From Undaria pinnatifida (taxonomy: Eukaryota > Sar > Phaeophyceae > Laminariales > Alariaceae), in contig JABAKD010000019.1 of the NCBI GenBank assembly GCA_012845835.1, forward strand, positions 7,088,994-7,152,993: DNA of 64,000 nt. Reading direction: 5' to 3'. Positions within the stretch are counted from its first letter, which is position 1; every line of letters begins with the position of its first letter. Under the pieces are notes generated by a model. The model searched no databases. It saw only the letters and a program-made list of their open reading frames with translations, and was not told the origin of the DNA. Shown in pieces: positions 10,632 to 20,069 of the stretch. Both the position numbers and the translations under genes were made by a program.

Positions 10632-11097
10632 ACTCTTGACTTTTTTGCCCTCAAACGACCCCTAACAATTGACGCCCATGCTGCGACGGATATCGATACG
10701 TAGCTGATACACACACTAGGTAGGCCCTATTACACCAGCGGCCTGCGCCAATCCTCAGCTTCTCGGGGCTATGGTCTCCATCCTGTGTACACCCTCCGCT
10801 CGGGGCGAGCATCGCTCAAGCACGCGAGCCAGAGACGCTCATCCATATGACACACTCACGAGAGACATACAGAATTACACTAATAATATAGCACCCCGGG
10901 GATGAACCCAGGATGTCCCCTGCCTGATTACCCCAAAATGCGTGATTTGTGATTGCTGTATTACCGTATGTACACATCGCAACTCGCAGCAACAACAGCA
11001 GTAGTGCAGCAGTATAGTGGTGGGGCGTTTTCGATGCGAAATAGGACATATGTACATAGAAGAGGGTAGGACACGTACAAGTACACTGGGTAGATTA
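10632..11097. other. Spacer with a tRNA-like relic
   Basis: No gene recognised. At about 10893-10948 the minus strand reads GGGGTAATCAGGCAGGG, then CCTGGGTTCATCCCCGG, a T-arm-like hairpin with a B-box-like core. No complete cloverleaf could be drawn, so I treat it as a SINE or tRNA relic. A CAG/CAA-rich run lies near 10985-11010. Confidence 0.4.
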
Positions 11098-11651
11098 CGT
11101 TGAGGATAGAGATTGTAGACTACCACCTATCGAGGCAGTGTTCAGTAGTATTGATTGGTTCATTGCTATACTCGTAGTCTTTGCAGAACTAGAAAGTAAC
11201 ATATGAGCGTTACAGCCGAGCCTGAACTTTCTTGGAAGAAATGTTCAAGAGAGGCGGCGGGATTACCGCCTGTTCGACTATACTACTGCTGTATAGTTCG
11301 AGAATATCGTATCGTACCACGTAGTGAAATCCTCGAGATCAGAGGCTTTTGGAGGGAGTAGTGCCCTAGACATGGACACGGATGACGCGGGTGGCCCCAC
11401 CCTATTTTCTCTTCTCTTGTTATCTCTTCTCTCGTCCTTCTATTCTTCCTCGTCAGTTTTCAGTATCATCCCCTGAACTCTGGACACAGCAGTCCACTGT
11501 TTTCGAATGTTTCTTTTCTTGGCCAAAAGCGCCCTATAAAACATTCATATATTTCTGCATCGTGTATCTTGCACGCTCCTTCGGTTAGCTTAATTTCTGC
11601 CAGCGCCAGCCTCTGCGACCACGCTTGTTCGTATCGCCACATACGCCAATA
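11098..11651 (+). repeat. Copia-1 5' LTR
   Basis: Aligns along its whole length to 16309-16857. A TATAAAA box lies near 11536, at the same place as in the right LTR (TATAAAA near 16742), and would have been the element promoter. The end is fixed by the adjoining primer-binding site. Confidence 0.75.
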
Positions 11652-11666
11652 GGTTATGAGCCTCGT
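11652..11666 (+). promoter_or_regulatory. Copia-1 primer-binding site (initiator tRNA-Met anticodon arm)
   Basis: GGTTATGAGCCTCGT directly follows the 5' LTR. Its complement, ACGAGGCTCATAACC, has the form of the initiator tRNA-Met anticodon arm, with CAU followed by AACC. Drosophila copia is known to prime from a half-tRNA-iMet cleaved in that region. The same 15 bases occupy the same place in the second copia element of this window. Confidence 0.75.
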
Positions 11667-12052
11667 CTACAGCGCGGCGCGCATAATAAGAGTCTTCGAG
11701 GAAACGTCTTGGAGGGAATCTGCAATCTGGAGCAGCAACGGGACAGTTAACAAACACGGGACTGTTAACAAACACGGGACTGTCGGTTTTGGAAGTTTTA
11801 CGAAGTGAGTCGAGTCAAGATTTTCGACAGCGGCTTGGATTAGATTGATCATCTAGATTCAAGATACTTTGCACTAATGGCCGAGCCCGTCTCGGTCGTG
11901 TATCGCTGTCAGGAAGGACAGCATCGTATCTACGCGCCGATATCGCTATCGGGGCATTGTGCTTTGCGTTTGCTTTTCTTGTGCGGGTTAAGAGTCGTGC
12001 GGCGTAATCACCGTACTTCTTGAGGCGTCGCAGATTGCATTACGTCCGCTTG

Positions 12053-12255
12053 AGCCTGCAACAGCTGCAGCACCGAAGGCACAGGTAGTGCACGTCAGTT
12101 ATTCAAACACGGGTCGAGAAAGGACTCGAGACGTTCAGTTAAGCCTGCACCAGCTGCAGCACCGACGGCACAGGTAGTGCACGTCAGTTATTTGAAAGCG
12201 GGTCGAGAAAGGACTCGAGACGTTCAGTTGAGCCTGCACCAGCTGCAGCATCGAC
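12053..12255 (+). repeat. Tandem repeat in the copia-1 leader
   Basis: Two full units and a third partial unit of about 93 bp lie between the primer-binding site and the Gag knuckle. They are marked by GCCTGCACCAGCTGCAGCA, TAGTGCACGTCAGTTATT and GAGAAAGGACTCGAGACG. Confidence 0.75.
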
Positions 12256-12270
12256 GGACGTGGTGTCGCC

Positions 12271-12429
12271 ATGCAGCCGATGACCCGCGATAGCAATGAC
12301 ATCAAGTGCCACTTTTGTGGTCGTGTCGGTCACTTCAAAATTAAGTGCCCCCTACGCGTCAAGCAGCAGGAGGAGAATGATAGACAGCAGCCGCAGCAGC
12401 GTGATGAACAACAGAACAACCCACGCTGA
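12271..12429 (+). pseudogene. Copia-1 Gag C-terminal zinc knuckle (fossil)
   Basis: A short segment encodes CHFCGRVGHFKIKC at 12307-12348, the C-x2-C-x4-H-x4-C knuckle that binds the genomic RNA in copia nucleocapsids. A Q/N-rich tail follows. It is part of a broken element. Confidence 0.7.
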
Positions 12430-12854
12430 CAGCACCAACAAAACCGTGGACGCGGGCGAGGTCCCGTGTGGTGCTCATACCATAAAACAATCTCCCATAG
12501 CGACGCTGTCTCCCGCACCAGGAGGCGCAAACGGGCTGACGGCAACGCTCACGTTGCTGCAACCGGGCCTTCGCGGATAAAGGAATTTGTAGCGCTTACG
12601 ACCTTTCAGAACAGGGCGACCAGCCGGAACACCCTTACATCTCCTTCACGGCGACGGAGGTACATCCCACGGCGGCAATTGCCGCGGGGCAAACCCACAA
12701 TGAGGAAAACAAGCCATTCGGCTCACTGTCAGCATCACTTCAATGGCCATTTGAGGAACGCGCCAAGCCCGCTATCTCTTTTGGAGTTCCGGAAAAGTCG
12801 GACTTCTCCTACATCAACGAGGGAACGGCCGGTGAGGGTGGATCGTTCTACGGT

Positions 12855-14014
12855 ATGGCTCCGGTGGAGCCAGAACCGGCCGAGATCGAGCGCAAAGCGC
12901 ACGAAAGCGGTGATGTTGTTACTGTTCTACGAGTAGACGACAGCGGAGTCTCAGGCCACCACTTCGACGATATCATCATCTCCGACCTCAACCATCGTTT
13001 ACAGGAATACGCCTCCCACAGTACGCCTCGCACGATACTTACGGCTGGAGGAGCTCTGCTGGACGGCACAGCGGAGGGTGTCTTGCAAGGCCTCATCACG
13101 GACGACTACGGAGAACAGCACCTCGCGCCGATCGCAATCCTAATTGTGCCCGGTATTGGGCGCAATCTTTTCTCGGTAAAAACAGCAGCGAGAAAGGGCA
13201 TCGTTTCGATTTTCGATGTCAACAAACCCAGGCTGGAGGCGGGCGATATCACCGTGCACGTCGCGGAGGGAACGACGATCTCTACTCCTTCAAGCTAGAC
13301 CTCAGTGCGGATGGATGCGCAAGAAAGGAGCTGGCGATGAATGCGGTGACCAATGCCCAAGTGTGGCACCGGTGGCTGAGTCATCTCAACAAGCGCAGCC
13401 TGGAGCTCGTGAATAGGAAGAACGGCAATGGGGTCGCATTTGACGGTTCTATTGCGGACTGTGACGTCTGCGCGGTGGGGAAAAGCCATCAACTGGCTCA
13501 CCTCAAGAAAGCCAACCACGCCGCCATTCATGCGCCCTTTCAGCTCGGGTACGGAGATCTCATAGGCCCCTTCAAACCGACGGCTCATGTTGAATACAAG
13601 TTTGTCAGCAAGATCACCGACCAGTTCACCAAGTGGACCGCAGTCTACCTTCTCTCCAGCAAAGATCAGGCCCTTGTCTCGCTTCAGCTGTTCGTCACTT
13701 CAACCGTGATACCGCTTGGCAAACGCATCATCAGATGGCGTGCCGACAAAGGAGGCGAATTTATGGGCGACGAGTTCAAGTATTACTGCCTAGGAACAGA
13801 CATAACTCAGCAATTCGCTGCCACCAACACACCACAGCAGACCGGTGTATCCAAACGCATCAGGCGGACGTTGTGCGGAATGGTCCGCTGCATGCTCGGT
13901 GCCAGTGAACTCCCTCCTTTTCTGTGGGGAGAGCTCATGATGACAGCGTCCTATCTGTGCAATCGCATCCCGCATTCGGCACTCAAGATGAAAACTCCGT
14001 ATACGATGCTTTAA
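12855..14014 (+). pseudogene. Copia-1 protease-like and integrase region (fossil)
   Basis: The first part has a DDSGVSGHH segment comparable to the copia aspartic protease active site (DSG). It is followed by an integrase with an H...H...C-x2-C zinc domain (VWHRWLSHLN ... CDVCAVGKS) and a core with GYGDLIGPF and RADKGGEF at the usual positions. The order protease then integrase ahead of reverse transcriptase is diagnostic of copia rather than gypsy. The region is broken. Confidence 0.7.
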
Positions 14015-14962
14015 TGGCAAAGATGCCCACCTTTCGCACCTCGGAATCATCGGCGCGAGGGAGTTTGTCCATATCAAGGACGCTAACAAGCTCCGTCACA
14101 CTTCTTGGTAAGGAATGGTACGCGAGCCAGAACGAGAGCAGCTCATTCCGTATCTGGAACCTCAAGACGCGTCGAGTTGTCGAATGCAGGAACGTCTTCT
14201 TCATCGAAACACCACCGCACTTGCTTCCCCATTCCAGGCGGCTTTCGCCGCCACAGGGTCTAGAAGCTCCAACGATTGACTTTTTCGACAACAGCCTCGA
14301 TGGCAACTACTCTTCACGCAATGACATGATACATGATGCGAAATACTATATGAGTGCTTTAGACTTCGAAGCCAATGATCCACTACTTATTCCTACACCC
14401 GGGGGTTCTTCGCCTGGGGGAGTAACACCGCAGGAATCACCGTCTTCACCTACATCTGTACCTACGGTTGCGCCAGAAACGGCGCCTGCACCCGCGCCTG
14501 CATCGGCGGCACCGCAAGCAACCGCCACGGGCACCGGCGGCTACGCCATGCAGCCCGGTGTTACCCACGCCGTACTCGCAGTCAAGTTCGTTCGTCTGCA
14601 GCTACAGACTCTCGGGCAAATCGGAACAACCGCGCAGCTTTGGCAGGTCTCTCTTCCAGAAGGACAAGGTTCAACAGGTGCACAAGCTAGGATCTTCAAA
14701 ACTAGGATCTCAAGCCAACTTGGACATTGCGCACCAACTCGACGACACGTTCGGCACAGAGAACGCCTACGTCACCACCCATACGCAAGGAAGCTTTTCG
14801 GGGGGGGAGCAAGAGGAGAAAATCCCCAACACCTTCAAGGAGGCTATGGACCTTCCACAAGTGGCGTCTTGGAATGCGGCATCTGACAAGGAGGTCGCAA
14901 GCCTGGAGAAGCACGGCGTCTACGAACTGATATCAATCACCTAAGTTCCGACAGGATAGAGA

Positions 14963-15250
14963 GTGATCGGCACGCAGTGGGTACACAAAGTCAAGGCAGA
15001 TGGCACGTACAAAAGCCGTCTAGTCGTACAAGGGTGGTCTCAGGTCCCTGGAATTGACTGCGGCGGCACCTTCGCCCCCGTATGCAGACTTCAGAGCATC
15101 CCCGTGATGCTGGCGATCGCGGCGGACCTGGACTACGAGGTGTTTATGCTAGACGTCCAGACGGCATTTCTGAACGCCGACGTGGAGGTAGACGTTTTCG
15201 CCAAGATGGCCCCCGGCTACGAAATAGCCGACAAGTCCGGAGTGCCTTGA
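14963..15250 (+). pseudogene. Copia-1 reverse transcriptase, N-terminal portion (fossil)
   Basis: Encodes a copia RT start: WVHKVKADGTYKSRLVVQGW, then TFAPVCR and LDVQTAFLNADVE, which carries the motif A aspartate. It is followed at once by the RNase H side of the element, so only part of a polymerase is visible. Confidence 0.75.
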
Positions 15251-15470
15251 ATCAGCTGGCACGGGGAATGTCCAAGCCTTCCAAGGCCCATGTGGAAACC
15301 GCCAAGCATCTGCGTCGCAACTTGGCCGGGTCCACCGATTTCATCCCCTACAAGCAGTGAGGGTTTAAGCTCGCCGCCTTCTCCGATGCTAACTGGGGAA
15401 ATAACCCAGGCAACGCCAAATCAACGTTCTCGTACATCGTCATGCTCGCAAACGGCCCAATCAGTTCAAA

Positions 15471-15848
15471 GTGGGACTTCAAGGCCGCACCGCTCAATCA
15501 ACAATGGAAGCGGAGCTCGTCGCAGCAGCTCTGACGATGAAAGAGGCCGTCTTCTGCACGAGCATGGTGCAGAAGCTAGGATTCAAAGATGGATTCGACA
15601 GTATTCCTCTCTTCATCGACAACACGTCGGCGCTTCATGTTACCGGAAATCGCACCTACTCCCCTCGGGCAAAGCCCATCGCGCTGGGGTATTTCTTCGT
15701 CCAAGGGCTTGTAGAAGATGGCACAATCGCCATCCACAACTTGCTGACATTGGGGCTAAACATCTCAATAAGCCACGTCACCGGAACCCCATCACCAAAA
15801 TCAGGGACTTTAGTGCCTGAGCGGCAACGAAGACCTTGTCCTAGTTAG
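15471..15848 (+). pseudogene. Copia-1 RNase H region (fossil)
   Basis: Encodes STMEAELVAAALTMKEA, then PLFIDNTSALHVTGN, the E- and D-bearing motifs of copia RNase H. It ends shortly before the element's purine-rich tract. Confidence 0.7.
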
Positions 15849-16308
15849 ACGTCTTTGCAGGCACTAAATTTTGCTGTGATAGGCAAATAACTCGCCAAGA
15901 GCACTGGCATTCAAGAATGGGGGAGGAGGGTTACGTCGTTACCGTATTATGGTCCGTAGAATAGTTCCGTTTGGATTAGCAGATAAGTAGTGCACTCGGG
16001 TTAGCAACAGTAGATTTGCTGAATTGCAACCTGTTCAGTGTCCTCAGTCTTGGACTTGAGACACGTTTTGGAACCAGTTGCACTACTGGTTTCGTGATTA
16101 GATTCACAGCTCTTATAGTTGTCATTGTATAAGCGTTAGCTTTTATTCGGGTGGAATACACGGTATACGGAAGCTCGAGTTTGTTAATTCCGTGAGCAAG
16201 TCTGCATTACAACTCAGTGGTAATTACGTGCGTCGTATCTCTGATTGGTGTGTAACTTGCTTTCAAGTGGAACATACTACTGAATGAAAATTTGATATAC
16301 ACTTCCGG

Positions 16309-16857
16309 TGTTGAGGATAGGGGTTTTAGACTATCACCTATCGAGGCAATGTTCAGTAGAATCGATTAGTTCAATGTTGCATTCGTAGTCGTACCAGAAC
16401 TAGAAAGTAACATATGAGCGTCAAAGCCAAACCTGAACTTTCTTGGAAGAAATGTTCAAGAAAAGCGGCGGGATGACCACCTGTTCGACTACTACTGTAT
16501 AGCTCGAGAATATCGTATCGTACCAGGTAGTCGAGTTCTCGAGATCAGAGGCTTCTGGAGGGAGTAGTACTCTAGACGTTGAGACGGATGACGCGGGTGA
16601 CCCCACCCTATTATATCTTCTCTTGTTATCTCTTCTCTTGTCCTTCTATACTTCCTCGTCAGTTTTCAGTATCCCCTGAACTCTGGATACCGCAGTTCAT
16701 TGTTTTCAAGAGTTTCTTGTCTTGGCCTAAGCGCACTACGTATAAAACCTGAATATATTTCTGCCTCGTGAATCTTGCACGCTCATTCGGTTAGCTTAAT
16801 TTCTGCCAGCGCCAGCCTCTGTGACCACGCCAGGTCGTATCGTCACATACGCCAATA
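16309..16857 (+). repeat. Copia-1 3' LTR
   Basis: Diverged copy of 11098-11651, beginning TGTTGAGGATAG. Blocks such as CTAGAAAGTAACATATGAGCG (shown in part) and the TATAAAA region are shared. Confidence 0.75.
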
Positions 16858-17870
16858 GGTTGGATATTGCAATGCTTCACACTAAACAGGTCTTAACACG
16901 TGCGAGAGGACCCTGTTCTCCTGTTCGGTAAAATTGCACTAACTAAAACATAACGAAATGGTTATGGAGATAACTGTATAAATACTCCTAACAGTAGTGG
17001 GTAACCGCTCCTAACCTGGTCCGTCTGGCTATTCGAGCACTTCCTCCACACCCGTTGGGGGGCTCAGATCAAAGAGAGAAGAAATATGCCTACTGCAACT
17101 TGCAACGGACGTATTATATACCTGGTATACCTATGCTGGGACGTCAACATATAATATCACCCTGTATCTTTACATGCTTCTGCTTCTCTCCCTGATGTGA
17201 GCTCACCCATAAATCGTTCTGTTTGGCGTCACGCCAGGACGCAGTTATCGCGAGAGGAGGCCGCAAAACACACGTGGCTGCGCCGGCATGTCGTAAAAAT
17301 TAAAAAAAGCCAACATTTGCAGGAGTATCTCGACAACAATCGGCAACACAATACTTCACGAACTTTGAGACCTGGAGCATCGGCCGACTCGCTACAGATA
17401 GTGTATGCATAAGAACACAGCATCGCCTGGCATCGATTCTTCTGAGCTTCCCGGGCTTCCGGCGCCAGGATTCAATTTATTGAGAACCCTGTTCGATGCG
17501 TTGTGCTACCTGATACCGGAATCTAAAAGTTGGCGGTATGCTTAAATTGTTGACAACAAGGGCGACGGCGCGACCGACCGAGCGAAGGCGGGAGCGACGA
17601 TGGCGGCCCAAGACCGCCAACTGCTGACAACCGAGCGACAAGGTCGATCGCCCGACTGAGTGAACGATCGAAAAGCTCCAAAACGCCACCAAAACGCGCC
17701 TAAATCGGCCGAACCGCGTCAACATGTAGCCGAACATATATATGTATGTATTCATGCCAATCCTAGACATTCAAAACAGGAAAATTGCCAAACGAAAATA
17801 TGTTTTACCAGGATTGTTTTTTGCTGATAATATAGTGAAGTCCCTGTTTTGCGTCTTCGGGCACACGAAA
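16858..17870. other. Spacer, no firm gene
   Basis: Nothing recognisable. A frame of about 71 codons from a GTG at 17197 is open but featureless. Confidence 0.4.
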
Positions 17871-18022
17871 TGCACCGAAATGCACCGAAACGCAACAAAA
17901 CGCATCAAAACGCAGCCAGAAAGAGACAAACCACACCAATACGCAACTAGCTTACATCTAGACGCACCAAAACGGGCAATTCTATCTATAAGCATTCAAA
18001 CGCAGCTAAAACGAAACGCCCA
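17871..18022 (+). repeat. Degenerate short tandem repeat
   Basis: Irregular repeats around CGAAACGCA and CACCAAAACG fill this stretch. There is no coding potential. Confidence 0.5.
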
Positions 18023-18159
18023 AGGACGATAAATTCGTGAGGCCACCTCCGACGGACGCAGACAAAATGACGACGACGGCGACAACATCAAAACCGTTTC
18101 GTATTACATGTACGAAGTACACATACGCCGTACTATTTTATCAGTCCCTTTTACTTTCC

Positions 18160-18430
18160 AGCTCATCTCGTACACTGGGAGGTGTTACCCTCATGGCGGC
18201 GTTCTGGACAAGCTGTGATCACAGTTGTCTTCCCCCCCCTCCCCCGACACTTCTCTTCATTTTTTTCTGCAAAAGGGGTGCAGAATTCCCACTGCCCGTC
18301 GATTTTCACCGCGATTACCCACTTGCCGTGGCGGGAAAAAACTAAAACAGTGCCCGTGCAATAAATACTTGTAGACCAGCCGAGGTTCGAATCCCAGCTC
18401 AATTGTCAGCTAGGGGACAGCTTACCCACA
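18160..18430 (-). repeat. tRNA-like SINE, diverged copy
   Basis: Read on the minus strand this matches the SINE copies at 32925-33215 and 36915-37192, though it is more diverged. Shared blocks include the stretch before the tail (AGTGGGATT-like), a GTGATCACAG-type block in place of GTGACCACGG, and AGCTTGTCCAGAA. A T-arm-like GGTTCGAATCCC (plus strand) lies beside it near 18392. Confidence 0.5.
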
Positions 18431-18597
18431 CCGCTATTATGTAGGACCATAGTAATCAAAACACACGATATGCCCAAAAAAACATGTATTCTCCTATATT
18501 TACAAACCCTAGTAATTGGTTCTGATTACCATGTTCCGCCATAATTAGACAACCGAGCCCATCAGGATCGTTTAGACGCAGGGAGAAAATAAAAGAC

Positions 18598-18750
18598 GGG
18601 GTTGTTGTTGTTGTTGTTGTTGTTTTCTCACATTAACTCTTGTCAAAAATCTAGAGTCCGTGGTCACACAAAGGTGCTGGAGCCCTAGGAAGATCCGAAA
18701 AACCAAGTGAAATCAAAAGTCGTCAGGGAAATACTACGCTTTCCCGCCTA
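18598..18750 (-). repeat. 5'-truncated LINE 3' tail with (AAC)n
   Basis: The reverse complement reads TTTTTCGGATCTTCCTAGGG, then GTGACCACGGACTCTAG and GTTAATGTGAGAAAACAAC, ending in about eight AAC units. It matches 34305-34470 and shares its last part with the LINE at 25.5-30.0 kb. Only the 3' end is present, as expected for an aborted LINE insertion. Confidence 0.7.
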
Positions 18751-19880
18751 AAAACGCACGATACGGAAAAAGGCGCACAAGTGAAAAGGTCAAATGTGCA
18801 AACTGAACTCACATGGCCGCGGGTATCCACTCAACTACAGCATAGAGTTCACCCGTCCCCACAACTAACCAACTCGCGGCTACAAACTACAGCGGTTGGG
18901 CTGCCTGCACCGTACGAACCGCACGGTAATCGTGTGTATAGACGAACGCGCCTGCTGTCTGGAGTGCTGTCAGAGTGACGACCCGCGGGCATGCAGTGAA
19001 ACAAGAGCAATGGAACCAAAAACCACAGCAGTACAGATATCAATAATCGCCCCTCCTTCCCGAGTTATTTGACAGGTTGCAGCGCAGCTACGACGCCCGT
19101 GCCTGAAAATTGAAAATTGCGGCGGGTCGTTCCCCGTGAAGGGTATACAACTCTTCTACAAAATCTACCAAAATCAGTGACGTAAGTAACATGTTGTACT
19201 ACTACTGCCTCGTAAAAATAACCCTTGAAAAAAAGACGATCGCTGCTCTCATGATGATGATGTGCGTGCCGGTCGTGGGTCTCCGTTTGCCATCCTTCTG
19301 CTGTGGTTCTCCGTGGCCGCCTCATCGCCTTAGCTCACTCGGCCAGCTCCTTCGCACTTGCTCTCGTTCACACTCAATTCCAGTCGGTTCCCCTTCTCCC
19401 CCGTCCAAAAAAAATCGAAATGCTCCACGCAGTTTGCGGTGCTGATCTGAAAAACAAAAATTCTCGTTCAGGGAGAGTTCAATCCGTCTCTTCCCCGCCC
19501 GTCCACGGCCAGTCGCCCTCCTCCTTCGTCGTCGAATCCAGCTCCTGCCGGCGCAGTTTCCTCCACGCAAACCGAGACTGCGCCGTAGCGTGGCTCGTGG
19601 TGGCGCCTGCCTCCGCGCACGAGCATCCCGATTAAGCATTGCTGCTCTGCCGCTGCTGCCTAAAAAGACGCGCGAATCGTAGGTGACTATGCCTAACGCA
19701 CCACGTACGACCCAACTCTACCGCCACGCCTAAGCCTCGCGGCCACACGCAGCAGCAAGAAGGTATCACTCCTTGAGGGTGAGTCCGGCCTTACACCCGC
19801 CAGAAAGACCCCCCCACTCTCGCTACAAGCCTGCTAGGGCATGCTTCGCAGCATACCTTACCGAGGCGGCAAGGGGGAAC
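18751..19880. other. Spacer, no firm gene
   Basis: Several open frames overlap on both strands in 19.2-19.65 kb (C-rich sequence), but none shows a domain, signal or splice pattern I trust. Confidence 0.4.
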
Positions 19881-19885
19881 GAAGC

Positions 19886-19912
19886 TTTTTTTTTTTTTTT
19901 TTTTTTTTTTTG
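19886..19912. repeat. Poly(T) tract; poly(A) on the minus strand
   Basis: About 26 consecutive T. On the coding strand of the minus-strand gene at 20070-21785 this is an A tract about 160 bp past the stop codon, where the poly(A) of a retrocopy would lie. It could equally be a plain microsatellite. Confidence 0.6.
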
Positions 19913-20069
19913 GGGGTAGAGGGTACCAGGTATGACACATATTCAAGGGACAATCGCTTTGTCTGGCGTCGCCCTGACACTCAATCGTCACAAGAGGAGC
20001 TTGCAAAGCCGCCTACGCGGCTGTATCAGAGCACATCAGTGGCCCTGGTATGTACATATGCTATTATTA

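Larger units (their letters stand above)
11098..16857 (+). mobile_element. Ty1/copia LTR element, old and broken
   Basis: LTRs of about 550 bp lie at 11098-11651 and 16309-16857. They differ at many positions and by small indels (roughly one in ten by eye), so the insertion is old. The right copy starts TGTTGAGG. No clear target duplication survives. In copia order the interior shows a Gag zinc knuckle, a protease-like segment, integrase, the start of reverse transcriptase and an RNase H segment. It is broken in several places (about half a dozen or more) and parts of the usual complement are not seen. A purine-rich tract GGGGGAGGAGGG lies near 15918, well before the right LTR. Confidence 0.82.

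Noticed and set aside
15914-15930. Purine tract as evidence that the copia-1 right LTR starts here
   Set aside because: The LTR alignment begins at 16309. The 380 bp between is not in the left LTR, so the boundary was left at 16309.
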